Shown one piece after another: positions 41,505-49,737 of a DNA stretch of 64,000 nucleotides (the stretch's first letter is position 1; each line of letters starts with the position of its first letter). Under the pieces are notes generated by a model. That model saw nothing but the letters and a program-made list of their open reading frames with translations, was not told where the DNA came from and ran no database searches. The DNA is from Fibrobacter sp. Lineage in GTDB: Bacteria > Fibrobacterota > Fibrobacteria > Fibrobacterales > Fibrobacteraceae. The stretch covers positions 1 through 64,000 of the forward strand of contig JAFXRC010000019.1 of the NCBI GenBank assembly GCA_017526585.1, given 5' to 3'. The position numbers were made by a program, and so were the translations under genes.

Positions 41505-42811
41505 CAATATCCCATAGCAAGGCCACCAATTTGGCGAGCCAGGTAAGTCGCATAGTTGTCCGTCATGCCACTCACGAAGTCGAGCACCTGGTGGTAGGCT
41601 TCAGCCACGGTGACACTCTGACCAATTTTTGCCTGTCCGATGAGTCGCACAATGCGATCGGCGCGGTAGGAATTGTTGCCATTTCTGCGGAAGTCGTAAA
41701 CACCGTTGATAAAGGCGTCTAGCACCGTTGCAAGCGTCGTGTAGCTACCGACTTCGAGCTCGGTCTTGCGGCGGTCAGGATAAATGCGTTCGACACCCAG
41801 GCGTTTTGCGATGCGGATGCCTTCCATCACGTCAGACTTGGAAAGGTTCGTCAGGTGCTTGACGCGCTCACCCGCCATAATCGCTTCATAATTGTTCACG
41901 AAGGTGATAGCCACATCGTCAATCAGGTTCTGAATGGCAAGGCCGCGCACGCTGCTCAAGAAGTCGCGGAAGTTCTGTCCGTTCTCTTCGTATTCCTTGT
42001 CGATGTTCACATCGGGACCGCACAGGTAACTGAACATGCCGCGGACATCGCCGTAACTCAAAATACCAAGTTCAATGGCGTCCTCGACATCCAAAATACT
42101 GTAGCAGATATCATCTGCCGCTTCCATCAGATAAACCAACGGGTGGCGCACCCACTGTCCAGTCTGCACCTCGGGAATGCCCAGCGTATAGGCGGTTACG
42201 CGGTAAAGGTCCGCTTCGGTCGCAAAAAGGCTCGTCGGCGAACCGAACTTTGCAAGCTGCGGATACTTAATCATCGCACCAATGGTCGCGTAAGTCAGGC
42301 GCATTCCACCGTCAAGAAAGTGGTACTCGAGCTTGCTCAAGATGCGGTGTCCCTGGGCATTGCCATCAAAGTTTTCAAAGTCCGCCATTTCGGTGTCGTT
42401 CAAGTCGCGCAGTGGCGCCGAGTTGCGGTTCTTGCGGAACCATTCGCGAATGGCTGCTTCACCGGCATGTCCAAAGGGCGGGTTTCCGATATCGTGCGCA
42501 AGGCATGCGGACTGGACAATCGTTCCAAAATGGTATTCGTTGATGTACTTGGGCAGATACTTTTTAATCAGGTGGTACACCGTGATGGCAAGGCTTCTGC
42601 CCACGCTCGAAACTTCAATACTGTGCGTAAGACGGCTGTGTACATGGTCGTTCACCGAGAACGGATGCACCTGGGTTTTACGACCAAGGCGCCTAAACGC
42701 CGTCGAAAAAACAATGCGGTCGTAGTCGCGATGAAAGTCAGAACGATTCGGGTCCAAATCGGCGGGGTGCCCGTATCGTGTCGCAGAAAGCAAAGTATCC
42801 CATTGAAGCAT
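41504..42811 (-). CDS. dgt: Deoxyguanosinetriphosphate triphosphohydrolase-like protein
   Basis: A 435-residue HD-domain dNTPase that splits dGTP (or other dNTPs) into the nucleoside and triphosphate. RLTHSIEVSSVGRSLA at about 61-76 and SACLAHDIGNPPFGHAGE at about 104-121 supply the H...HD metal motif, and FDGNAQGHRIL and ADDICYSILDVEDAIELG complete the family pattern. The length fits type-1 dGTPase-like proteins. It is coupled to the HAD phosphatase. Confidence 0.95.
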   Translation of the reverse strand: MLQWDTLLSATRYGHPADLDPNRSDFHRDYDRIVFSTAFRRLGRKTQVHPFSVNDHVHSRLTHSIEVSSVGRSLAITVYHLIKKYLPKYINEYHFGTIVQSACLAHDIGNPPFGHAGEAAIREWFRKNRNSAPLRDLNDTEMADFENFDGNAQGHRILSKLEYHFLDGGMRLTYATIGAMIKYPQLAKFGSPTSLFATEADLYRVTAYTLGIPEVQTGQWVRHPLVYLMEAADDICYSILDVEDAIELGILSYGDVRGMFSYLCGPDVNIDKEYEENGQNFRDFLSSVRGLAIQNLIDDVAITFVNNYEAIMAGERVKHLTNLSKSDVMEGIRIAKRLGVERIYPDRRKTELEVGSYTTLATVLDAFINGVYDFRRNGNNSYRADRIVRLIGQAKIGQSVTVAEAYHQVLDFVSGMTDNYATYLARQIGGLAMGY

Positions 42812-42868
42812 GAACCGAAAGATAGAAAACGGAAGCTAGAGTCTAAAAAACAGACCTAGAAAAAATCG

Positions 42869-44938
42869 TTAAAAAGAGGATAGCTTTCCTCTCACCGCAA
42901 GCGCAATAATCACGAGCAAGTCCGCCACCACAAACGTGGCAAGCCAAATGACGGAACCCCTTTCGAAGCCGTAGCTGTGAAGCCCCACGCCAAGCAGGTT
43001 CACCCCGAACCAGCAAAGGAATGTGACTATAACATTAAAGCAATTCAGAAGCGCAAATACATACGGCGATATGAGCTTCCCTGCCCACAAATGAAGTACA
43101 AGAAGCGCCCAGATAATCACAAAAAGAGCGCCGCATTCCTTGGGATCGAAGCCCCAGAAACGCCCCCATGCAAAATCCGCCCACACACCGCCGAGAAGCG
43201 TGCCCAAAACCGTAAACACCATGCCAAAGACAAGCGTTCCGTACATCAGCGAAAAAATTGGAGTCATCTTCGATTTTCTGTACAGCACCAGATGCGCGAC
43301 CACCCCCGACAAAATCATCGCCGCAAAGCCAAGCGCAATCGTGAATACATGAATCGTTAAAAACACCGACGAGTTCAACACCGTAGGAATAGGCTGGAAT
43401 GTATCACCCGGTTCCAAAACGAACTTGGCAAAGAACAATAATGTTGCCGCCATCAGGGTCACGGGAATCATCAAGGTATAGGTACGACGCTTGCAGAATA
43501 CAAATGCGCCCGATTCAAAGACCATGAGCAAAAACGCCACCAGCAGCACGATTTCGTACAAACTAGACATCGGGGGGCGCGTAGCGACATAAATACGCAA
43601 AGCAAACATCGCCGAGAGAACAACCGCTGTGACCATACACAGGATATTGGCAACCGCATCCAGCCTTAACGAACGGAACGCCACATTAAGCGAAGCAAGC
43701 AAGCAGGCAAACAATGCCGTCGCAAAGGCAATCAAAGCAAAGTTCAGCCAATGATACACGACTTCTACCTTTAAGCGATGTGGGTTCACATCGGAAATCA
43801 TGATCGAATTTTTGGAGACTATCGAAAAAGCTTCGCGGTTCGCCACCGATTCGTACAACAGCACTTTCGAATACAGCCGCCTAATTTCAGCCGTCACTGG
43901 ATGATTATCGCTACGAGTCGCATAGAGCCTTAGGATGTCCTTCAGCGGAGCAAGCTCGGCATAGCTTACATACCGTTTTTCCAGCGGCAAGCGAAGAACC
44001 ACCGAGACATCGCTACGAAACACCTTGAATATGTCGTAATTTCGCGCCGACTCGGGAGCAACCAAAATCTGCCGCACCACATCTGTCGCAGCAAGCTTTT
44101 TGTACTTCACACGTCCACTCAACTCGTCAAGAAATCCACGCGCAAAAGAGTCGAACGGGCGCACCGAAGATTCCACCAGAACGGGAGTATCCGAATGAAG
44201 CGCCTCCCAAATCGGTATAGCGCGCTCCGATGCACGAGCATCCATCGGTAACGCCGCAAGGATAACAGCAAAAGGCAAGACGAGCAGCTTGTCTCCCTTC
44301 GGGACAGCCAACTTGCACCGAACCTTCACCGCGTAGTGAATCACCGCCCCCAAAAGGAATAGCACCATGAACGCATACGGCACAAAGCGCAGAGGATCGT
44401 ATGTAGCCTTGTACAGATCAACCGACTTTCCCATCACACCATCTACCCTACCCTGATAATGGACTGAATAGGCGTAGTCCCTTTCATCTACGGCAACAGG
44501 AGTCACCCTAAGGCTGTCATCGACAGCAAAGAAAGAGACCGTCTCATTGACCGTCGACACATCGCGATAGCCGTTGTATTCACGCTTGATCCCACTTTCG
44601 GCAATCCCCCCCACAAGCAAAAAAAGGAGTGCCAAATGCATGAGCCAAAGCCCGATATTCCTAAATCCTCGCGGCATGCGGAAAAACATCGACAAGGCTA
44701 CATTCAGGGCGGCAAGTACGACAAGCGTCTTGAACGCTGGCAACGGGATGACACCCAGAATTAAAATGAAAAAGCTGCCAAAAAAACGATCAACCGCAAC
44801 AGCCGCGGGCACCCCCGCCGACTCGGCGTTCACCTGCGCCAGTACTCCCCAAAAAAGCAGCAGCATAAAGGCAACCAGAAGCACCGCCGTGAACTTCAGC
44901 GACGCAAGCTTTTTTAAAACGACAACGCATCTACCCAT
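42869..44938 (-). CDS. Fused ResB-CcsA cytochrome c biogenesis protein
   Basis: A 689-residue inner-membrane protein. The N-terminal part has ResB/CcsB-like helices (KFTAVLLVAFMLLLFWGVLA, GLWLMHLALLFLLVGG) and a periplasmic section. The C-terminal part is CcsA, with the heme-handling WGRFWGFDPKECGALFVI segment at about 600-617 and RPPMSSLYEIVLL. Such CcsBA fusions export heme and attach it to c-type cytochromes. The start overlaps the end of the metallophosphoesterase gene by 25 bp. No thioredoxin-like ResA or cytochrome gene is adjacent. A c-type cytochrome pathway is implied, which is notable in a presumed fermentative anaerobe. Confidence 0.9.
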   Translation of the reverse strand: MGRCVVVLKKLASLKFTAVLLVAFMLLLFWGVLAQVNAESAGVPAAVAVDRFFGSFFILILGVIPLPAFKTLVVLAALNVALSMFFRMPRGFRNIGLWLMHLALLFLLVGGIAESGIKREYNGYRDVSTVNETVSFFAVDDSLRVTPVAVDERDYAYSVHYQGRVDGVMGKSVDLYKATYDPLRFVPYAFMVLFLLGAVIHYAVKVRCKLAVPKGDKLLVLPFAVILAALPMDARASERAIPIWEALHSDTPVLVESSVRPFDSFARGFLDELSGRVKYKKLAATDVVRQILVAPESARNYDIFKVFRSDVSVVLRLPLEKRYVSYAELAPLKDILRLYATRSDNHPVTAEIRRLYSKVLLYESVANREAFSIVSKNSIMISDVNPHRLKVEVVYHWLNFALIAFATALFACLLASLNVAFRSLRLDAVANILCMVTAVVLSAMFALRIYVATRPPMSSLYEIVLLVAFLLMVFESGAFVFCKRRTYTLMIPVTLMAATLLFFAKFVLEPGDTFQPIPTVLNSSVFLTIHVFTIALGFAAMILSGVVAHLVLYRKSKMTPIFSLMYGTLVFGMVFTVLGTLLGGVWADFAWGRFWGFDPKECGALFVIIWALLVLHLWAGKLISPYVFALLNCFNVIVTFLCWFGVNLLGVGLHSYGFERGSVIWLATFVVADLLVIIALAVRGKLSSF

Positions 44939-45915
44939 ACGAACTTTCTTTCATCCAGTTTCTGTTCGCCATCAAAGCGATATGCCACCAGGCGACCATT
45001 CCCGCGGTACCCCGCCACACTAAAATCCAAACAGCACACATTGCCCCGAATTAATTTCGGAAGCCCCGTCAGCCAGTAATGTCCAAAGAACACAGGGCGT
45101 TCGCCTTCGCCGTAGAAATTTCTCGAACGTACATCCGAAGGGACTTTCGCCTTCACATCCATCGACACACCCGGCTGAAAACTCAGTTCCCTAAAGCTCG
45201 CCTTGCTTGGGTCCAGCCACCAGGCGAGTCGTGTCTTGACACGGCGTACTCCTTCGGCATCGGTGAAATGCGCCCCCGAAGGCATCAGCATTTCAGGACC
45301 TTTCAGAATCGTACTCATCGGTACAAAAAGACTGTCCTCGTATTCAAAATCTTCATCGTTGGCACGCGCAATCAGTTCATCGAAATTGCCATCGGCAAAG
45401 CAGGTTATCCCTTCTCGCCTAAGTGCAGCGACCGCATCGGCATCAAAACAGGCATGCTGAGCCCTAAACGAATCCGATTCCAAATAGAAGGGCAAGGTCT
45501 TCACAAATTCGAGAGCATCCAAAAATTCCTGCTTACGCCCCACAAAACTCGAGACCGTTCTTGAGTGAATCGCCACCTTGTTAAAGGAATGTTCGCGTAA
45601 GAAACCGTCTTTAAAACGATGCAAGAAATGCCCGCCGTGGGCACCGTTCTTCTGCCAGAACGAAAGCATGTTGAATTCGTGGTTCCCCATCAAGGCAATC
45701 GCCGTACCCGCATCTCGCATGGCACGCACCAAGTTCAAGGTTTCACGCACCTTGGGACCGCGATCTACATAGTCCCCTAAAAACACCACCGACCGTTCGC
45801 CTCCCGGATACCGGAACGCACCCACAGACTCCACGTAACCGAGCTTTTGCAGCAAGATGCGGAGTTCATCGCAGTGCCCGTGAACATCGCCGATAAAATC
45901 AAGGGAATTATTCAT
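44914..45915 (-). CDS. Calcineurin-like metallophosphoesterase
   Basis: A 333-residue phosphoesterase of the PrpA/ApaH-like class. The start at 45915 (MNNSLDFIGDVHGH) places the first motif at the N-terminus. The metal-binding motifs are all present: DFIGDVHGHCDEL, VVFLGDYVDRGPKVRETL, ALMGNHEFNML and later FFGHYWLTG. It could act on phosphoproteins or dinucleoside polyphosphates; the sequence does not decide. It overlaps the ResB-CcsA gene by 25 bp and is divergent from the methyltransferase gene. Confidence 0.9.
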   Translation of the reverse strand: MNNSLDFIGDVHGHCDELRILLQKLGYVESVGAFRYPGGERSVVFLGDYVDRGPKVRETLNLVRAMRDAGTAIALMGNHEFNMLSFWQKNGAHGGHFLHRFKDGFLREHSFNKVAIHSRTVSSFVGRKQEFLDALEFVKTLPFYLESDSFRAQHACFDADAVAALRREGITCFADGNFDELIARANDEDFEYEDSLFVPMSTILKGPEMLMPSGAHFTDAEGVRRVKTRLAWWLDPSKASFRELSFQPGVSMDVKAKVPSDVRSRNFYGEGERPVFFGHYWLTGLPKLIRGNVCCLDFSVAGYRGNGRLVAYRFDGEQKLDERKFVWVDALSF

Positions 45916-45958
45916 GCACTGCAATATAACTAAATTCAAAAAAAGTATCTTTGCTGCT

Positions 45959-47251
45959 ATGAATTTCTGGGACCTGCTCACCTCTGCAAAGATTCAAGGC
46001 TTTATCGAAGAAGCCTTTTCTAAGCGGCTAGACGCCCTGCAGGTTTCTACACGCCTCGCCAAAGAGGGGTTCAGCAACGAAGAACGAGCCGCCATCATGG
46101 ACTACATGGCACTAGTTCCCAAGTTCCGCGAAAAATTCTTCGACGAAAAAAACAGCAAGGGTAAATTCCTACTTTGCGACAAGCTTGCATTAGAGCAAAG
46201 TACCGCCCAGGATATCGGACGATGGAAAGCCGGGCTCTGGCCAGCTGATGGTTCCGTAAACGACCTTTGCTGCGGTATGGGCGGCGACAGCCTCTTTCTG
46301 CCCGAAAGCTTAAAAATTACTGGTGTGGACCTCGACGAGAACCGACTCGCCATGTACCGTTACAACATGCAGACCGTCGGGAAAAACACCGACACGCTCT
46401 GCGCAGATGTGCGCTCGGTCGATAATTCGGCAGACTATTTCACTATCGACCCGGCACGGCGTGCCATCGAAGGCGAAAACCAGCGTGACTTGCGTAACTT
46501 GACACCCACGCTCGAAGAAGTCATCGAAATCAGCAAGCACTACAAGGGCGGCATGGCGAAACTTCCGCCCGGATACCCGACGGCAGAAATTCCCGACGGC
46601 ACCGAGATTCTTTACATAGGTGGACACGGCGACTGCCGCGAATGCCTTGTGCTTTTTGGAGGCCTCGTCAAAGCTCCTAATACCATTCGCGCAGTCATCG
46701 TGGACAAATCCGGCGAAACGCTTGCCGAATGGAGCCGGAAGCGCGACCGCGAGAGCGAGACACTGGACGACGAGCTACAGGAAAAACTCGACAAGAACGA
46801 CACCCTCGAAGGCAAGGACCGCACCTACCGCACCGCAACAAGCAAGAGCGACCTTCCGCTCGGGGAACTCGACAAATATATCGCCGAGCCCGCACCGGTC
46901 CTAATCCGCAGTCACCTTTTTAACGCGGCAGCACTCGCCCACGACTCGAATGCGCACCTGATTTCAGAAGGTATCGCCTATGTGGCAAGCGAAAAGCCTC
47001 TCGCCGCACCGGGTTTCGCCTGCTACGAAGTCATCGCACACGCTGAAATCGCAACGGGAGCCGTACGCGCCATGCTCAGGGAGCATAACATCGGCAAAAT
47101 AACGCTCAAGCTCCGCGGCGTAAAACTCGACCCCGACGCCGAAATCAAACGTTTAAAACCCAAGGGCAAGAATTCCGCAATCCTTTTCTACACCCGCGCT
47201 TATGGGGAAAAGGTGGCGATACTTGCAAAGAAGGTAACAAATGTCCGTTAA
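45959..47251 (+). CDS. SAM-dependent methyltransferase with THUMP-like domain
   Basis: A 430-residue protein. The start at 45959 gives MNFWDLLTSAKIQGFIEEAF; the longer frame would overlap the divergent promoter. The Rossmann methyltransferase core at about 95-190 has VNDLCCGMGGDSLFLP (motif I), KITGVDLDENRLAMYRYN and DYFTIDPARRA. The C-terminal part (about 340-430, APGFACYEVIAHAEI, LKLRGVKLDPDAEI, GKNSAILFYTRAYG) matches the THUMP-like domain of this family. An RNA methyltransferase role is likely. It overlaps ung by 11 bp. Confidence 0.85.
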   Translation: MNFWDLLTSAKIQGFIEEAFSKRLDALQVSTRLAKEGFSNEERAAIMDYMALVPKFREKFFDEKNSKGKFLLCDKLALEQSTAQDIGRWKAGLWPADGSVNDLCCGMGGDSLFLPESLKITGVDLDENRLAMYRYNMQTVGKNTDTLCADVRSVDNSADYFTIDPARRAIEGENQRDLRNLTPTLEEVIEISKHYKGGMAKLPPGYPTAEIPDGTEILYIGGHGDCRECLVLFGGLVKAPNTIRAVIVDKSGETLAEWSRKRDRESETLDDELQEKLDKNDTLEGKDRTYRTATSKSDLPLGELDKYIAEPAPVLIRSHLFNAAALAHDSNAHLISEGIAYVASEKPLAAPGFACYEVIAHAEIATGAVRAMLREHNIGKITLKLRGVKLDPDAEIKRLKPKGKNSAILFYTRAYGEKVAILAKKVTNVR

Positions 47252-47918
47252 ACTCGAAGAATCCTGGCTGAACCTGCTCGCCGACCAATTCGAGCAGCCC
47301 TACTTCAAGCAAATCAAGGAAAAACTGCTGCAAGAAAAGGCGGAGCACCATGTGGTGTACCCTCCGGGAAGCCAAATTTTTGCGGCGCTCGACTTCTGCC
47401 CTGTCGACAAGGTCAAGGCGGTCATTATCGGGCAGGACCCCTACCACAATCCGGGGCAGGCCCACGGGCTATGCTTCTCAGTTCCCATGGGAATCGAGCC
47501 TCCCCCTTCGCTGATCAACATTTTCCAGGAACTCCACGACGACCTGGGCATTAACCCACCCCCGCACGGGAACCTGGAAAGCTGGGCACACCAGGGAATT
47601 CTTCTACTGAACGCATCGCTCACGGTGCGCGCGCACATGGCGGCAAGCCACGCCGGAATCGGCTGGCAACAGTTCACCGACACCATCATCAAACGTTTGT
47701 CCGAAACCCGCGAAAACCTGGTATTCTTGCTTTGGGGCAGTTTTGCCATCAAGAAGCAAGAACTCGTGGCAAAGAATCGTGGGCACCTGATTCTAACAGC
47801 ACCCCACCCGAGCCCGCTTTCCGCCTATCGCGGTTTCTTTGGATGTAAACATTTCAGCAAGGCGAACGAATACTTAAAAAGCAAGGGACTCGAACCCATT
47901 GACTGGAGCATCAAGTAA
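47241..47918 (+). CDS. ung: Uracil-DNA glycosylase
   Basis: A 225-residue family 1 uracil-DNA glycosylase, which removes uracil from DNA. VIIGQDPYHNPGQAHGLCFSV at about 62-82 is the catalytic water-activating loop, LLLNASLTVRAHMA is the uracil-binding block and APHPSPLSAYRGFFGCKHF is the minor-groove loop with the conserved histidine. Length is normal. It overlaps the methyltransferase gene by 11 bp. Confidence 0.97.
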   Translation: MSVKLEESWLNLLADQFEQPYFKQIKEKLLQEKAEHHVVYPPGSQIFAALDFCPVDKVKAVIIGQDPYHNPGQAHGLCFSVPMGIEPPPSLINIFQELHDDLGINPPPHGNLESWAHQGILLLNASLTVRAHMAASHAGIGWQQFTDTIIKRLSETRENLVFLLWGSFAIKKQELVAKNRGHLILTAPHPSPLSAYRGFFGCKHFSKANEYLKSKGLEPIDWSIK

Positions 47919-47941
47919 CCCTTTTTTCTATATTAACAACT

Positions 47942-48265
47942 ATGAATCGCAAGAATACTTTTGGTCGTCTACTGCTCTTTGTTGTGCTAGGACTGATTAT
48001 TGGTGGCATCCTGGGCGAATGCCTGGGCGTGCTTTTCGGTCAGCTCGGCGAATTGATGAACGCGGGTGGATACAACAATGTGGTCCACAACTTCTTCGTG
48101 TCATCGTTTAACTTCAACATCGGTTTTGGCGACAAGCCCGAACCCGTGGTCCTTGACCTCTATCTGCTCAAGCTTGCCCTCGGTTTCGGAATCAAGCTGA
48201 ACGTGGTGAGCGTCATCGGCATGATTATCGGCATCTACATTATGAAATGGTCCGGAGAAAGGTAA
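47942..48265 (+). CDS. DUF4321 membrane protein
   Basis: A 107-residue protein matching the small DUF4321 family. Two membrane helices are clear: LLLFVVLGLIIGGILGECLG at about 9-28 and VVSVIGMIIGIYIM near the end. The segment between (FFVSSFNFNIGFGDKP, VVLDLYLLKLALGFGIKLN) is conserved in the family. Function is unknown. A TATATT box lies 8 bp upstream of the ATG, so the leader would be very short. The stop overlaps the gatA start (TAATG). Confidence 0.85.
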   Translation: MNRKNTFGRLLLFVVLGLIIGGILGECLGVLFGQLGELMNAGGYNNVVHNFFVSSFNFNIGFGDKPEPVVLDLYLLKLALGFGIKLNVVSVIGMIIGIYIMKWSGER

Positions 48266-49680
48266 TGTTTACTATTGACGAACTTCAAGCCAAGCTCGCT
48301 GGCGGTGCAACTGCAGTTTCGCTCGCCGAAGAATCGCTTGCAAAGATTGAATCTACCAAGAATTTAAACGCCTATATCAGTGTTTTGAACGAACGCGCCC
48401 TTGAAAAGGCCGCAGAATCCGACAAGCGCCGCGCCGAAGGCAAGACTCTCGGTGCCCTCGACGGTATTCCGGTTGCCGTCAAGGACAACATGTGCATCGA
48501 AGGCACACGTACCACAGCCGCTTCCAAGATTCTTGAAAACTTTGTTGCCCCCTACACCGCTACCGCCATCGAAAAGCTCGAAGCCGCCGGTGCAGTGATC
48601 GTGGGCAAGACCAACATGGACGAATTCGCGATGGGCTCTAGCAACGAAACCTCTTACTTCGGTAAGGTCGTGAACCCCCTCGACGAAACCCGCGTTCCGG
48701 GCGGTTCCAGTGGCGGTTCAGCCGTAGCCGTGGCCAGTGGCACGGTCGCCTGTGCGCTCGGCTCCGACACCGGTGGATCTATTCGTCAGCCCGCCGCCTG
48801 CACAGGCGTTGTGGGCCTCAAGCCCACCTACGGCCGTGTATCCCGTTACGGCCTGTTGGCTTACGCTAGCTCTTTGGACCAGATCGGTCCCTTCGGTGCA
48901 ACGGTTAAAGATACCGCCACCCTCCTCGGCGCTATCTGCGGCATCGACCCCCACGACAACACCACCAGCACTCGCCCGACCGAAGACTTTACCGCTAAGC
49001 TCAATGCCGGCGTAAAAGGCAAGGTGATCGGCGTTCCGAAGGAATACTTCGGCGAAGGCCTCGATGCCGAATGCAAGGCCGCTATCGAAGGCATGCTGAA
49101 AAAGCTCGAAGCCGAAGGTGCGACCCTCAAGGAAATCAGCCTTCCGCACATCAGCTACGCCGTGTCCAGCTACTACATCATCGCAACCGCCGAAGCAAGC
49201 TCGAACCTTTCCCGCTACGACGGCGTTCGCTACGGCTACCGCAGCAAAGAAGCCCGCAAGCTCTTTGACCTGTACGCCAAGTCCCGCAGCGAAGGTTTCG
49301 GCAAGGAAGTCCAGCGCCGTATTCTTCTCGGCAGCTACGTGCTTTCCGCAGGCTTCTACGACGCCTACTACGTGCAGGCCCAGAAGGTACGTCGCCTGAT
49401 TACCGACGACTTCAACAAGGCATTCGAAAGCTGCGACGTGATCGCAAGCCCCACGATGCCGGGTCTCCCGCTCAAGTGCGGCATGAACGAATCCGACCCG
49501 ATGGCAGTGTACCTCAGCGACATCTACACCGTAAGCCTGAACCTTTCCGGCTTACCGGGCGTAAGCGTGCCATGTGGCATGGCTGGCGGACTCCCCGTGG
49601 GTCTCCAGTGGATCGGCAAGCCGTTTATGGAAGCCGACCTGCTCAGCGTCGCCGCCGCAACAGAGCGCTTGAACAAGTAG
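48265..49680 (+). CDS. gatA: Glutamyl-tRNA(Gln) amidotransferase subunit A
   Basis: A 471-residue amidase subunit that supplies ammonia from glutamine to Glu-tRNA(Gln) or Asp-tRNA(Asn). The start at 48265 is chosen because it overlaps the DUF4321 stop codon and gives MFTIDELQAKLAGG. The Lys-cis-Ser-Ser triad is visible: VAVKDNMCIEG at about 71-81, then GGSSGGSAVAVASG and GSDTGGSIRQPA. Length is normal. gatB and gatC are not adjacent. A strong terminator follows. Confidence 0.96.
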   Translation: MFTIDELQAKLAGGATAVSLAEESLAKIESTKNLNAYISVLNERALEKAAESDKRRAEGKTLGALDGIPVAVKDNMCIEGTRTTAASKILENFVAPYTATAIEKLEAAGAVIVGKTNMDEFAMGSSNETSYFGKVVNPLDETRVPGGSSGGSAVAVASGTVACALGSDTGGSIRQPAACTGVVGLKPTYGRVSRYGLLAYASSLDQIGPFGATVKDTATLLGAICGIDPHDNTTSTRPTEDFTAKLNAGVKGKVIGVPKEYFGEGLDAECKAAIEGMLKKLEAEGATLKEISLPHISYAVSSYYIIATAEASSNLSRYDGVRYGYRSKEARKLFDLYAKSRSEGFGKEVQRRILLGSYVLSAGFYDAYYVQAQKVRRLITDDFNKAFESCDVIASPTMPGLPLKCGMNESDPMAVYLSDIYTVSLNLSGLPGVSVPCGMAGGLPVGLQWIGKPFMEADLLSVAAATERLNK

Positions 49681-49703
49681 TCGCAATTAAAAGCTATTAC
49701 AAC

Positions 49704-49733
49704 AAAGCCTGCCCGAATTCGGGCAGGCTTTTA
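49704..49733. terminator. Strong bidirectional terminator after gatA
   Basis: AAGCCTGCCCG and CGGGCAGGCTT form a perfect inverted repeat followed by TTT; it lies between gatA and the convergent FISUMP gene. Confidence 0.9.
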
Positions 49734-49737
49734 AACT

